Source: an unicellular cyanobacterium SU2
Lineage (GTDB): Bacteria; Cyanobacteriota; Cyanobacteriia; Cyanobacteriales; Microcystaceae
Direction: 5' to 3'
NCBI GenBank assembly: GCA_002110465.1
Contig: NEED01000023.1
Coordinates: 271,297-335,296 of the forward strand
DNA: 64,000 bases
In this document: piece after piece, positions 36,586-46,031 of the stretch
How the letters are laid out: the number at the start of each line of letters is the position of its first letter
How positions within the stretch are numbered: the first letter of the stretch is position 1
Program-made: the position numbers and the translations under genes
Notes under the pieces: generated by a model
What the model was told of the DNA's origin: nothing
Databases searched by the model: none
The model's input: the letters and a program-made list of their open reading frames with translations, nothing else

Positions 36586-37458
36586 ATGGATTTACTGCGA
36601 TCGCTTCCCATCGGACTTTACCTAGAAAAACCGATAACCTGGTTACATACACTCGATCCTAGGGTTAAGCTGACTTGGTTAATGACCTTTTTAATTGCCC
36701 CCATTTTAGCTAACCCCCTCTGGCGACTAGGAATTGTTGCCATGCTTATTTTATTGACCGTAGCTGCACGGATTCCCCTGAGAGTGTGGCGACAACAGAT
36801 GGGATGGTTAATTATCCTTTCGATTCTCATTTTTATTATTACAGCGATCGCTCCGGATGGTTTAGCAGTAACTTCCCAACCTCGACTCCCAGATAGGGAG
36901 TTATCTTTACCCCAACCAACCAGTTACACCTATGTTTTATTCGATAAAGGACGATTAATTACTCGTCGATCTTTGGAGTTAGGAATTCGTATTAGCACCC
37001 TAATTTTTATTCTCATTTATAGCACTAACCTTTATCTTTTAACCACCGCACCAGAAGAAATTACCGCAGGATTAGAAGACTTATTAAAACCCTTGCGTCG
37101 CTTCAAAATTCCCATTACAGAAATAATGTTAACTTTGACCCTTTCCTTAAGATTTATTCCTCTAGTTTTGGAAGAAATACAAAATTTAGCCAGATCCATT
37201 CGGACTAGAGCAATTAATTGGAAACAATTGGGTATTAAACGCAGTTTTCAGGTGTGGTTAGTCGTCGTTGAAAAATTATTAGAGAACTTGTTGATGCGGG
37301 CTGAAGAAATTGCTATAGCGATGGAAGTCAGAGGATTTACCAGTCCCAATGAACATCGAGTTGAATGGCATCAATTACGCTTAATTCGGTGGGATTGGGT
37401 TGCTTTAGGGGTTTTAATTCCCTTTTGGTTGGCGCGGTTTATTTGGGGAGGAATGTAA
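36586..37458 (+). CDS. Energy-coupling factor (ECF) transporter T-subunit, CbiQ family
   Basis: Membrane scaffold that links vitamin- or metal-binding subunits to ATPases. The 290-residue product has helices such as VKLTWLMTFLIAPIL and WLIILSILIFIITAI, and the coupling helices with SIRTRAINWKQLGIKRSF and EIAIAMEVRGFTSP. The Ala-Arg-Gly coupling motif is partly kept. No ATPase or substrate subunit is adjacent, so the substrate cannot be told; cobalt or a vitamin is possible. It stands alone between convergent and same-strand genes. Confidence 0.85.
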   Translation: MDLLRSLPIGLYLEKPITWLHTLDPRVKLTWLMTFLIAPILANPLWRLGIVAMLILLTVAARIPLRVWRQQMGWLIILSILIFIITAIAPDGLAVTSQPRLPDRELSLPQPTSYTYVLFDKGRLITRRSLELGIRISTLIFILIYSTNLYLLTTAPEEITAGLEDLLKPLRRFKIPITEIMLTLTLSLRFIPLVLEEIQNLARSIRTRAINWKQLGIKRSFQVWLVVVEKLLENLLMRAEEIAIAMEVRGFTSPNEHRVEWHQLRLIRWDWVALGVLIPFWLARFIWGGM

Positions 37459-37489
37459 TAGGGAGAGGGGGAGAATCAGGATTAATAAT

Positions 37490-37807
37490 TTATAATTTAA
37501 CTTTATGTGTCGTTTCTTTCCCTAGAAACTTTCCTGAATCATTACTCACTTCACTCTTTTGGGACATTTTAGATATTTTCCATTTATCTTCATATTCTTG
37601 TCGTAACTTAGCGTTAATCGCTGCTAGTTCATAAATGATGACACTCCCTAATCCAAATCCAATCTCAGTATAAGCATCAGCCCGTAATCTAGTTTCTCGA
37701 AGTAAATCACCAGATTGTATAGCCCGCTTAAGGTCTACAAAATCGTAAATTCCAATAATAAAAGAAATCACGGCGATCAGTAACCAAAAATCTCGCAACT
37801 TTAACAT
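37490..37807 (-). CDS. Small membrane protein, unknown
   Basis: A 105-residue protein with two hydrophobic segments (FWLLIAVISFIIGIYDFV and TEIGFGLGSVIIYELAAI) and a basic, polar C-terminus (EDKWKISKMSQKSE). Not recognised. It converges on the EcfT gene with a 31-base gap. Between it and pabB lie about 275 bases with GC-rich inverted repeats (around 37880-37990) that do not code. Confidence 0.5.
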   Translation of the reverse strand: MLKLRDFWLLIAVISFIIGIYDFVDLKRAIQSGDLLRETRLRADAYTEIGFGLGSVIIYELAAINAKLRQEYEDKWKISKMSQKSEVSNDSGKFLGKETTHKVKL

Positions 37808-38083
37808 CTTTTTTGATAAAATTCATTATATAAATTCTAACAAAATTCAATTTTTTCTTGACATTGATTAATCTAGCAATTCCTACACGACTGAGGCTTC
37901 GCCGAACGTCCGAACGGTACAATCCCCCCTTAATAACAGGGGTAGGGAGGATCGGAACTCCGGAACGGGGAACGCCGGAACAAAAAAATGTACTTCATGA
38001 CTCTAGGAAACGCCATAATAGAAGAAAAATGATTAATCAAAAAAAACTCCGAATATAGACAAGAAATGGGTTAAAATTAGAGA

Positions 38084-39502
38084 ATGAGGCAGATTCAACC
38101 TTGGCATTGGCGATCGCGTTCCTTGAACCATCAGACCGGTTCAGCCATATTTGAACGTTTATTTAGGGATGATGCAACCATCGCTACCCTACTAGAAAGT
38201 CCCTTTCCGACCCCCACAGACTATCCTTATCTCTCCCGTTATTCCATTTGCGCTGGGGAACCTCGTGTTATTAATAAAAAACCTCAATTATGGACTCCCC
38301 AGGTAGGAGAAATCTTACCATTTTTACGCAGTTTATTAAGATCTAATTCAAGCCATTCTCAGACCTGCGATCATCTCCCTTTTATAGGAGGATGGTTAGG
38401 ATGGTTAGGGTATGATTTTGCCTGGGAAATTGAAGAAATACCCAATTATAATCGAGATCCCCTGCCTTTTCCTGTTGCTTACTGGTATGAACCGGCATCC
38501 TTTGCCGTCCTCGATCACCTTGAACAAACTCTCTGGTTAGCCAGCACCACCTATGAAGAACTCGATAAACTAGAACATAAACTAGACACAATTCCCCCCT
38601 CACCCCCTCACCCCCTCACCCTTGGGCTGAGCGAAAGTCGAAGCCCCTCCCCCCCTCCTCCCATCTCTTTCTACACCACCCAAAAAGAATACGAAACCTC
38701 TGTCCGTCAAGCTAAAAAATATATTGAAATAGGGGATATTTTTCAAGCGAATCTTTCTTTGAGATTTCATTCAACAACTTCTACTGATAGTTGGATGATT
38801 TACCATACTTTACAACAGATAAATCCTTCTCCTTTTGCTAGTTATTGGCGAACTCCTTGGGGAGATGTTATCAGTTGTTCCCCAGAAAGATTAATTAATT
38901 TACAAGGAAATCAAGCCCAAACTCGCCCCATTGCTGGAACGCGCCCCCGTGGAAAAACCCCTGAACTAGAACAAGAATTACTGAAAGAATTGACCCTAGA
39001 TATCAAAGAAAGAGCGGAACATATTATGTTAGTAGACTTAGAAAGGAATGACTTAGGTCGAGTGTGTGAATGGGGGTCAGTTGAAGTCGATGAGTTGTTA
39101 ATCATCGAACGTTACAGTCATGTCATCCATTTAGTTAGTAATGTCAGAGGAAAATTAGCCAACAAATATAATGCCATCGACCTAATTAAAGCCTTGTTTC
39201 CAGGAGGAACAATTACCGGCTGCCCTAAAGTTCGTTGTTTAGAAATTATTGAAGAACTTGAACCCTTACGTCGGAATCTTTTTTATGGTTCCTGTGGTTA
39301 TTTAGATCAACGGGGAAATCTAGACCTAAATATCTTAATTAGAACTCTTTTGTCTACCCCTTTAGCTAATGGTTTAAATGGCATTTGGGGACAAGTTGGG
39401 GCAGGAATTGTCGCCGATAGTGACCCTGAAAAAGAGTGGCATGAGTCCTTACAAAAAGCCGAAGCCCAATTAACTGCGTTAAAATATAGAAGGTCTGAAT
39501 AA
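38084..39502 (+). CDS. pabB: Aminodeoxychorismate/anthranilate synthase component I
   Basis: Chorismate-binding enzyme that makes 4-amino-4-deoxychorismate (folate) or anthranilate (tryptophan) with a glutamine amidotransferase. The 472-residue protein has the chorismate-binding core: GDIFQANLSLRFHS, PIAGTRPRGKTPE, VDLERNDLGRVC, HVIHLVSNVRG, PGGTITGCPKVRCLEII and SCGYLDQRGNLDLNILIRT. PIAGTRPRG and the K in TGCPK favour PabB, but TrpE-like use cannot be excluded. A proline-rich linker at residues 171-193 is encoded by a GC-rich inserted repeat. Confidence 0.85.
   Translation: MRQIQPWHWRSRSLNHQTGSAIFERLFRDDATIATLLESPFPTPTDYPYLSRYSICAGEPRVINKKPQLWTPQVGEILPFLRSLLRSNSSHSQTCDHLPFIGGWLGWLGYDFAWEIEEIPNYNRDPLPFPVAYWYEPASFAVLDHLEQTLWLASTTYEELDKLEHKLDTIPPSPPHPLTLGLSESRSPSPPPPISFYTTQKEYETSVRQAKKYIEIGDIFQANLSLRFHSTTSTDSWMIYHTLQQINPSPFASYWRTPWGDVISCSPERLINLQGNQAQTRPIAGTRPRGKTPELEQELLKELTLDIKERAEHIMLVDLERNDLGRVCEWGSVEVDELLIIERYSHVIHLVSNVRGKLANKYNAIDLIKALFPGGTITGCPKVRCLEIIEELEPLRRNLFYGSCGYLDQRGNLDLNILIRTLLSTPLANGLNGIWGQVGAGIVADSDPEKEWHESLQKAEAQLTALKYRRSE
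38621..38646 (+). repeat. GC-rich interspersed repeat inside pabB
   Basis: CTTGGGCTGAGC then GAAAGTCGAAGCCC, flanked by cytosine-rich runs (38595-38620 and 38647-38661). The 26-base core matches 39617-39642 in 25 positions. In pabB it codes for residues of the 171-193 linker without breaking the frame. Confidence 0.85.
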
Positions 39503-39616
39503 TTAAGATAAAATTGAGTTTCTATCAATAAAGTATCAGTTAAGATATTCTAAAAAGTCACAATCCTCTAGGAATAAGTATTTTTCTGGGATCATCCTCC
39601 CCTCACCTACTCACCC

Positions 39617-39642
39617 CTTGGGCTGAGCGACAGTCGAAGCCC
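39617..39642 (+). repeat. GC-rich interspersed repeat upstream of hflX
   Basis: Second copy of the pabB repeat, flanked by the same cytosine-rich stretches. It lies 33 bases upstream of the inferred hflX start and 115 bases after pabB. Its arrival may have disturbed the original leader of hflX. Confidence 0.85.
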
Positions 39643-39674
39643 TCCCCCCCCTCCCCCTCACCAAGGAGTCGCCT

Positions 39675-41381
39675 ATCGAAACTATCTACGGTAACCTAAA
39701 AGGTTTTAAACCCAGTCAACTCAAACAGCTACAACGGCTGTATCACCAGAGACTGAGAAGCGATCGCGTGACTACCCCTGAATTTGCCCAACGGTTAGGG
39801 GCAATTAGCACTGAGATTAATCAACCTGTTTGCGCTTATATTAATCGTCGGGGTCAAGTAATTAGGGTGGGAGTAGGATCACCCCAACAAACCCAAATTC
39901 CCCCTCTAGAATTACCCCGTTATGGGGCAGAACGTCTGTGTGGAATTCGCTGCTTAGCCACGCAATTAAAATCAGAAGCCCCCAAAGAGTCCAGTTTGAC
40001 CGCTATGGTACTCCAACGACTCGATGGATTAGTAGTATTCTCCTTGACCGGAGAAGGGAAACTACGACGGGGAGGCGGCGCGACAGGATACATCAAAGAG
40101 GCTTATCTAGCCCACCTGTTACCCTCATCAGACTTAAACCCTGACCAGCAATATTACTGGACTGTTTCACCCCCCATGAGTTTAGAAACCTTGGTAGAAC
40201 AGGACTTTTTAGACTTAGTAGAAGGGTTAGAAGCCGAATTCCGTCGAGAATACGTCGCCCAACAAGTCGATAGTGATCACGAACGAGTAATTGTGGTAGG
40301 ACTGCAAACCGAAGGGATCAGCGATCGCTTCTTTGAAGAGGGACTGGCCGAAGTTAAACGCTTGGTGGACACCGCCGGCGGAGAAGTCCTAGAAACCATC
40401 AGACAAAAACGTTCAACCCCCCATCCTCAAACCTTAGTGGGATCAGGAAAAGTTCGAGACCTAGCCCTGCGGGTTCAGACCTTGGGGGCGAATTTAGTGG
40501 TTTTTGATCGAGACTTATCTCCAGCCCAAGGACGCAATTTAGAGACCAAATTAGGGGTACGGGTAATTGATCGTACCGAAGTTATCCTCGATATTTTTGC
40601 CCAACGGGCCCAGTCACGGGCGGGTAAATTACAAGTGGAGTTAGCCCAATTAGAATATATGCTGCCCCGTTTGATTGGTCGTGGTCAAGCCATGTCCCGT
40701 TTAGGGGGAGGAATTGGGACTAGAGGGCCAGGAGAAACCAAACTAGAAACCGAACGTCGGGCGATCGGACGGCGTATTTCTCGCTTACAACAAGAAGTTA
40801 ACCAACTTCAAGCCCATCGGTCCCGTTTACGTCATCAAAGACAACAACAGTCCGTTCCTACCGTTGCTATTGTTGGTTACACCAATGCAGGGAAGTCTAC
40901 CCTAATTAATGCCCTAACTAACGCCGAAGTTTATACCGCCGATCAACTTTTTGCGACTCTTGATCCCACTACTCGCCGTCTTCCTCTTGTTGATCCGGTT
41001 ACTGGGGACTCTCTAACCATTTTGTTAACGGATACGGTAGGATTTATCCACGAACTTCCCCCGTCTTTAGTCGATGCTTTTCGGGCAACTTTAGAGGAAG
41101 TAACCGAAGCAGATGCCCTTCTCCATGTGGTTGATTTATCTCATCCGGCTTGGGAACATCAAATTGAATCGGTTATGGTGATTCTAGAGGAAATGCCCCT
41201 AACGCCAGGACCTGTTTTGTTAGCATTCAACAAAATGGATCAAGTAGAAAGTGACATTCTTGAACAAGCTAAGGCTAAATATCCTCAAGCTGTTTTTATT
41301 TGTGCGAGTAAGCGGTTTGGACTCGAAACTTTACGCCAAAAGTTAGGACAGTTGATTAATTTTGAACAGGTTATGAATTAA
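39675..41381 (+). CDS. hflX: GTPase HflX
   Basis: Ribosome-associated GTPase, involved in rescue of stalled or heat-damaged ribosomes in other bacteria. The core shows GGGIGTRGPGETKLETERRAI, the G1 GYTNAGKSTLIN, DTVGFIHELPPSLVDAFR and NKMD. From GTG 39768 the protein is 537 residues, but the frame continues upstream through IETIYGNLKGFKPSQLKQLQ and HQRLRSDR, which matches the usual HflX beginning with ATG replaced by ATC at 39675. AAGGAG lies six bases before it. No ATG, GTG or TTG occurs in frame up to a TGA at 39624. GTG 39768 remains the conservative choice. Confidence 0.85.
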   Translation: METIYGNLKGFKPSQLKQLQRLYHQRLRSDRVTTPEFAQRLGAISTEINQPVCAYINRRGQVIRVGVGSPQQTQIPPLELPRYGAERLCGIRCLATQLKSEAPKESSLTAMVLQRLDGLVVFSLTGEGKLRRGGGATGYIKEAYLAHLLPSSDLNPDQQYYWTVSPPMSLETLVEQDFLDLVEGLEAEFRREYVAQQVDSDHERVIVVGLQTEGISDRFFEEGLAEVKRLVDTAGGEVLETIRQKRSTPHPQTLVGSGKVRDLALRVQTLGANLVVFDRDLSPAQGRNLETKLGVRVIDRTEVILDIFAQRAQSRAGKLQVELAQLEYMLPRLIGRGQAMSRLGGGIGTRGPGETKLETERRAIGRRISRLQQEVNQLQAHRSRLRHQRQQQSVPTVAIVGYTNAGKSTLINALTNAEVYTADQLFATLDPTTRRLPLVDPVTGDSLTILLTDTVGFIHELPPSLVDAFRATLEEVTEADALLHVVDLSHPAWEHQIESVMVILEEMPLTPGPVLLAFNKMDQVESDILEQAKAKYPQAVFICASKRFGLETLRQKLGQLINFEQVMN

Positions 41382-41396
41382 TTGTCTGTTTGTAGT

Positions 41397-41416
41397 AAGC
41401 CCTAAAGGGCTTTTTT
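41397..41416 (+). terminator. Rho-independent terminator of hflX
   Basis: Stem AAGCCC/GGGCTT (41397-41402, 41407-41412) around TAAA, followed by six T residues (41411-41416). It lies just after the hflX stop. A second near-identical hairpin follows at 41420-41433 and may serve murE on the other strand. Confidence 0.75.
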
Positions 41417-41447
41417 CAAAGGGCTAAAGCCCTCACGACGAACTTTT

Positions 41448-42941
41448 TTAACCCAGTCTAACTAATAGGGCTTTTTTAGCTTGTTCGCGATCATCAAAGT
41501 GGATTTTTTCTGTCCCTAAAATTTGATAATCTTCATGGCCTTTTCCAGCAATTAAAAGCCCATCCCCTGGTTTGGCTTGTTGAATGGCTTGATGAATAGC
41601 CTCAGCGCGATCGCCAATCACAATGGGGTTCACTGAGTCGGGAATACCCGCTAAAATATCAGCTAAAATTCGTTGGGGATCTTCGGTGCGGGGGTTATCG
41701 GAGGTGACAACGCAGACATCCCCTAATTGGGCAGCAATTTGACCCATCAAAGGACGTTTCGTGCGATCGCGATCGCCGCCACACCCAAAGACACAAATCA
41801 TCTGACCCTGAATAAAGGGACGGGCTGCTTTGAGTAAATTTTCTAGACTATCAGGGGTGTGAGCATAGTCTACAATCACGCTAATATCTTGTTTATCGCT
41901 AATTTGTACCCGTTCCATGCGCCCTGGAACTCCTGTAAATTCAGGTAACTTAGCAATAACTTCATCTAACCCTAACCCAAAATGTAACACCGTTGCGACT
42001 GCTGCTAACAGGTTAGACAGATTGAATTGTCCTACTAAGGGAGAAGTAAAACGGACGTTTCCTTTGGGAGTCTGTAAGGTTCCTGACACTCCCGTTGCTT
42101 CGTAGGTGAGATCGCTGGTGTAAAAGTCTGCTGTCCCATCACTGACGCTGTAACTCCACACCTGATCAGGATCTAACCCCTCAATTAACCGTTTTCCATA
42201 GGGATCATCTAGGTTAACAATTGTCCGTTCTGTAAAGTATTCTGGGCTAAATAAGAGACTTTTAGCGGAAAAATAATCTTCCATATCTTTATGGAAGTCC
42301 AAGTGATCTTGGGTCAAATTGGTAAAGACTCCCACCTTGAATTGACATCCTTTAACCCGTCCTTGGGCCAAAGCGTGGGAACTCACTTCCATGACACAAT
42401 ATTCATTTTGTGCCGCCACTGCTTCGGCTAGTTGTCCTTGTAATTCTGTGGCAAAGGGAGTGGTGTGGGTAGCCGTTTGTTGAAACCCTTGCCAACGGGT
42501 GTATAGGGTTCCTAATAAGGCGGTAGGATGTTGTGCTTGAGTTAAGAAAAATTCAATTAAGTGGGTGGTGGTGGTTTTCCCGTTGGTTCCGGTCACCCCA
42601 ATCATGTTTAATTGTTGACTGGGATAGTTGTAAAATGCCGTGGCTACTTGGGCGCAAACTGTCACCATATCCTCTGCGGTGATGATACAAGCATCAGGGG
42701 TTGGGGGAAATTGGGCGGCTGCTTGGGGGGTAATGATAGCTGCGATCGCCCCTGTTTCGATGGCACTTTCCCAAAATTGACCGCCATCAACTCGGGTTCC
42801 TGGCATTCCGATAAATAAGTCCCCCAGTTGACAAGCATGAGAATTAGTACAAATGCCTTTAACCTGGCGATCGAGGGACTCATGGGCAGGAATTTGTCCG
42901 ATCCTGGGAACTTTGGTTAATAAGTCGCGTAATTTTACCAT
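41448..42941 (-). CDS. murE: UDP-MurNAc-L-alanyl-D-glutamate--2,6-diaminopimelate ligase
   Basis: Adds meso-diaminopimelate to the peptidoglycan precursor. The 497-residue protein has the ATP loop VTGTNGKTTT at 116-125, a lysine-containing substrate loop (NLTQDHLDFHKDMEDYFSAK) and the DNPRTEDP motif at 415-422, whose arginine selects diaminopimelate over lysine. It stands alone, convergent with hflX, and is far from murF. Motif set and length are complete. Confidence 0.96.
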   Translation of the reverse strand: MVKLRDLLTKVPRIGQIPAHESLDRQVKGICTNSHACQLGDLFIGMPGTRVDGGQFWESAIETGAIAAIITPQAAAQFPPTPDACIITAEDMVTVCAQVATAFYNYPSQQLNMIGVTGTNGKTTTTHLIEFFLTQAQHPTALLGTLYTRWQGFQQTATHTTPFATELQGQLAEAVAAQNEYCVMEVSSHALAQGRVKGCQFKVGVFTNLTQDHLDFHKDMEDYFSAKSLLFSPEYFTERTIVNLDDPYGKRLIEGLDPDQVWSYSVSDGTADFYTSDLTYEATGVSGTLQTPKGNVRFTSPLVGQFNLSNLLAAVATVLHFGLGLDEVIAKLPEFTGVPGRMERVQISDKQDISVIVDYAHTPDSLENLLKAARPFIQGQMICVFGCGGDRDRTKRPLMGQIAAQLGDVCVVTSDNPRTEDPQRILADILAGIPDSVNPIVIGDRAEAIHQAIQQAKPGDGLLIAGKGHEDYQILGTEKIHFDDREQAKKALLVRLG

Positions 42942-43068
42942 AGTAATTTTTTATTTTTTATAAATTGGGGTCAGATTTTATGATCTATTGTGAGTGATGT
43001 TAGCAAAATTCTTAAATAAGTTCCCTGGCGAGGATAAAAATTACCTTAAGGAATATAGTGTATCTGTT

Positions 43069-43281
43069 TTAAAGAAATGGAAGATTATCCATGAATTTAT
43101 CTAGATTACCAAAAGTAGCAATGAAACCAATAGAAGTGGACAATAATAAGGTGCTAATAATCCCTTGAACTAAAGGAATTGAAACGTAAAAGTAAGCCGA
43201 ATAAGACCAAGCGATCGCGGCTAGAAAAAGTCCAATGGCTACACCATAGATAAAACGCTTAATTGACGATTCTAATTCCAT
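43069..43281 (-). CDS. Small membrane protein, unknown
   Basis: A 70-residue product with two hydrophobic segments (FIYGVAIGLFLAAIAWSYSAYF and LVQGIISTLLLSTSIGFIATF). Not recognised; the gene lies between murE and a DUF29 gene on the same strand. It has a good ATG but no visible function. Confidence 0.5.
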   Translation of the reverse strand: MELESSIKRFIYGVAIGLFLAAIAWSYSAYFYVSIPLVQGIISTLLLSTSIGFIATFGNLDKFMDNLPFL

Positions 43282-43389
43282 TTTTTTGCAGTAAAATTTA
43301 TTTTCTATTTGATTATATTAGTTTTATCTAAATTGTAAAGACTACGTTTTAGACAAAGGCATAGAGAATCAGAAATACCAGAACTAATT

Positions 43390-43836
43390 TTAAGGTAGCC
43401 AATGAAGATCTAATAATTGTTCGAGTTTATAAGGACATTCTTTGGGGAAATTTACAGAAAAACCAGTTTTTTGTGCAACATATTTTAAAGCTTTGCCATA
43501 AACTTTTGAAAGATTATCACTTAAATGATTATATAAATTAGTGGTTAAATATTCTTCGATTTGAGTTCTAAAACTCATTATTTCTGCCTTGCAATGGTTC
43601 GCATTATGGTCTTTTTCTTTTGTCCAATATTGAAGCAGTAATAAATGTCTGATGACTTGTTCTAATAAACTTTCAACAGCCAGTTTGTCTCGACGGGATA
43701 ATTCTTCTAATTCCTCAATTAAATGATCTAAATCTAATTCTTCCAACCGTTTTTCCTTTAAAAGTTTAATGGTTAGTTCTAGCCATTGATAATTATCAAC
43801 TTCATAGAGATTTTTAAGATTTTCTATAACACTCAT
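43390..43836 (-). CDS. DUF29 family protein
   Basis: A 148-residue helical protein of the DUF29 family, common and multi-copy in cyanobacteria, function unknown. Typical features are NYQWLELTIKLLKEKRLEELDLDHLIEELEEL near residues 16-47, RDKLAVESLLEQVIRHLLLLQYW and a C-terminal FSVNFPKECPYKLEQLLD. No catalytic motif is known for the family. It is probably transcribed on its own. Confidence 0.82.
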   Translation of the reverse strand: MSVIENLKNLYEVDNYQWLELTIKLLKEKRLEELDLDHLIEELEELSRRDKLAVESLLEQVIRHLLLLQYWTKEKDHNANHCKAEIMSFRTQIEEYLTTNLYNHLSDNLSKVYGKALKYVAQKTGFSVNFPKECPYKLEQLLDLHWLP

Positions 43837-44014
43837 TTTTTTACCTCGATACTTTTAGGTATTTGAAAATCATTAAATTTTAATCATAGTCATCGATTCT
43901 CAATAACTATAATAGCCAAAAACTTCAATGGTTAAAATTAACGTAGAGACGCGATATACAACGTCTCTACAAAGATGTCATCTAAATTTTTAGAAACGTT
44001 ACAGAAAACGCCCC

Positions 44015-45091
44015 TTAGCTTAGGGAAGAAACATCAGTATTTTTTGATTTCTCTTGATCATAATCTTTAAAAGATTGATAATTAGACTCAGGGTGATAGA
44101 GATGACACTGAGTTGTAATTTCCTGCATTAAAGACCAAGAAAAGCGATATTCACACAGATAATTCCCCCAATTATCCTTTAAACTTTGGTGAGCTTGGCG
44201 TAAATTATAACTGGGAATTCCCGTAGAAACATGATGGGGAATGTGAACATTAATATCATGGCAAAGAATTTCCACCCAACGGGGATAGTCACAATGAACG
44301 GTTCCGCTTAGTTGTGCTTGGGCTTCATTCCACTGGTCAGCCTTTTTAAAAGCAATATTGGGGACAGTATGGTGAACTAAGGTAAAGGTACTCATCCAGA
44401 AGTGGAAGACTAGCCAAGGTAACAACCAAAATTTAACAAAACCCCAGATTCCCACGGTCATTAACAAGACTGGAAAGCCAATGACTGCACCAATAATCAC
44501 CACTAAAACAGAAAAACGAACTTGTTCGCGTTCTTTTCCCTTAAAAGTTGTCCAGTCGAAGTGCATCTTAGCCCAGTGAACCACAGACGCTAACCACCAA
44601 AACCGTCCTCGAAGTTGTTGATAACCCCATTTAGCCAAAGGGGAGAAGCTTTCAAAAAATTCTGGGGTGAAGGGGTCCCAAGCATTATCCACATCCAGCT
44701 TATTGGTATGTTTGTGATGGTAATTGTGGAGAATACGCCAACTGTGGAAAGGATAAATAATCGGTAAAAAGGCTAAATGTCCCACCCAATCATTAACCCA
44801 AGTACGATTAGAAAAGGAACGATGGCCGCAGTCATGGCCAATCACAAAAAATCCGGTTAAAGCCGTTCCAGTAAATGCCCACACCACAGGGAGTAAATAC
44901 CAAGGGGCGATCGCTAAAGCTGCCACCCCTAAAGCTACCATGGAAATGCTTAAAACTACCTTAAACCAAGCTTTTCGAGGGTCTTTGATAAATACATCTG
45001 AGGGTAGAGTATTAATGATATCTCGCAAACGTACCTTAGCATCCAGTTGTGATAAGGTTTTGTGTTGAGTAGGACTAATCAATGTTGTCAT
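44015..45091 (-). CDS. desA: Acyl-lipid delta-12 desaturase (DesA type)
   Basis: Membrane di-iron enzyme introducing a double bond at carbon 12 of glycerolipid acyl chains. The 358-residue protein has the three histidine boxes: HDCGH at 86-90, HNYHH at 122-126 and HIPHH at 283-287. The matching STFTLVHHTVP and GTVHCDYPRWVEILCHDINVHIPHH regions resemble the DesA family rather than DesC or DesB. Activity should rise on cooling, from general knowledge of desA. It starts at ATG 45091, divergent from a Crp/Fnr-type regulator. Confidence 0.86.
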   Translation of the reverse strand: MTTLISPTQHKTLSQLDAKVRLRDIINTLPSDVFIKDPRKAWFKVVLSISMVALGVAALAIAPWYLLPVVWAFTGTALTGFFVIGHDCGHRSFSNRTWVNDWVGHLAFLPIIYPFHSWRILHNYHHKHTNKLDVDNAWDPFTPEFFESFSPLAKWGYQQLRGRFWWLASVVHWAKMHFDWTTFKGKEREQVRFSVLVVIIGAVIGFPVLLMTVGIWGFVKFWLLPWLVFHFWMSTFTLVHHTVPNIAFKKADQWNEAQAQLSGTVHCDYPRWVEILCHDINVHIPHHVSTGIPSYNLRQAHQSLKDNWGNYLCEYRFSWSLMQEITTQCHLYHPESNYQSFKDYDQEKSKNTDVSSLS

Positions 45092-45345
45092 GAACGATCA
45101 GTAATGTTGAAATAGTGAATTAGGAGTAATTTAAAAGTCAAATTGACACATCCGAACCTGTTGCTCCCGAATAAGGAGCCATTATGTTCCCCTTACGGGT
45201 AAAAAGTTCCTAGGTTGAGCCTTAATAGTTATATCACAATCCATGAGTCACCCTGTCCGAGTTGACAAACAGTGTGGTGTAATGGAATGGTATATCTCTG
45301 TGATTTCCTAACCCGTTATTTCAGTCGAACACTGACAGACTTTGA

Positions 45346-46029
45346 ATGGAGACTCAATCAATTAGCGAGCTGTTTCCCTTATTCCATACAGCTAACCCAG
45401 AGACCTTAGAATGGTTTTTATCGGTTGTAGACCAAGAGGACTATCCCCCTGATCTCCAAGTTGTGAGGGAGGATGATTGGGGAAAGGCTGTTTACTTTAT
45501 CGTTTCTGGTTGGGTTAAAGTCCGTTCCCATTACCAGGGTTCCGAAGTGACCCTAGAAATTCTCAGTCGCGGAGATTTTTTCGGAGAAATGGAGGTTCTT
45601 GAAGAATCTCTCAAATCAATTGAAGTCATTTCTTTATCTGACGTGCAATTATTGAGTATTTCGGCACAACGTTTCCTACAAATGCTGTTTAAAGACCCTC
45701 AATTACATCATCGGATGTTACAGCTAACGGTGCGGCGGGTTCGTCAACTGTATCGCCGCCTTCAATTGCGCCAACAATCCTCTAAAGTTAAGTTAGCTAA
45801 AACTTTAATTAAGTTGGCAGAAACCTATGGGAAGTCTACTGAAAAAGGGATAGAAATTTCCTATCTTCCTGAGCCAGATTTAGCTGATATTGCTGATGTT
45901 TCCCTAGAAGAATTACAGTCGGTCATTACTCAATTACAAAGTCAAGGTTGTCTAGAAATGGACATGGGCAATCACAATTTATACTTAACCAATCTTAAGC
46001 AAATTCATCACTTTTCTCAACAACTTTAA
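45346..46029 (+). CDS. Crp/Fnr family transcription regulator
   Basis: A 227-residue regulator with a cyclic-nucleotide-binding-like domain (about 10-120: VYFIVSGWVKVRS, LEILSRGDFFGEMEVLEE), a dimer helix (YRRLQLRQQSSKVKLAKTL) and a C-terminal helix-turn-helix region (DLADIADVSLEELQSVITQLQSQGCLEM). The GDFFGEM phrase lacks the arginine that contacts cAMP in Crp, so the ligand may differ or be absent. It is divergent from desA by about 254 bases. The M61 peptidase gene follows after two bases. Confidence 0.85.
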   Translation: METQSISELFPLFHTANPETLEWFLSVVDQEDYPPDLQVVREDDWGKAVYFIVSGWVKVRSHYQGSEVTLEILSRGDFFGEMEVLEESLKSIEVISLSDVQLLSISAQRFLQMLFKDPQLHHRMLQLTVRRVRQLYRRLQLRQQSSKVKLAKTLIKLAETYGKSTEKGIEISYLPEPDLADIADVSLEELQSVITQLQSQGCLEMDMGNHNLYLTNLKQIHHFSQQL

Positions 46030-46031
46030 GC

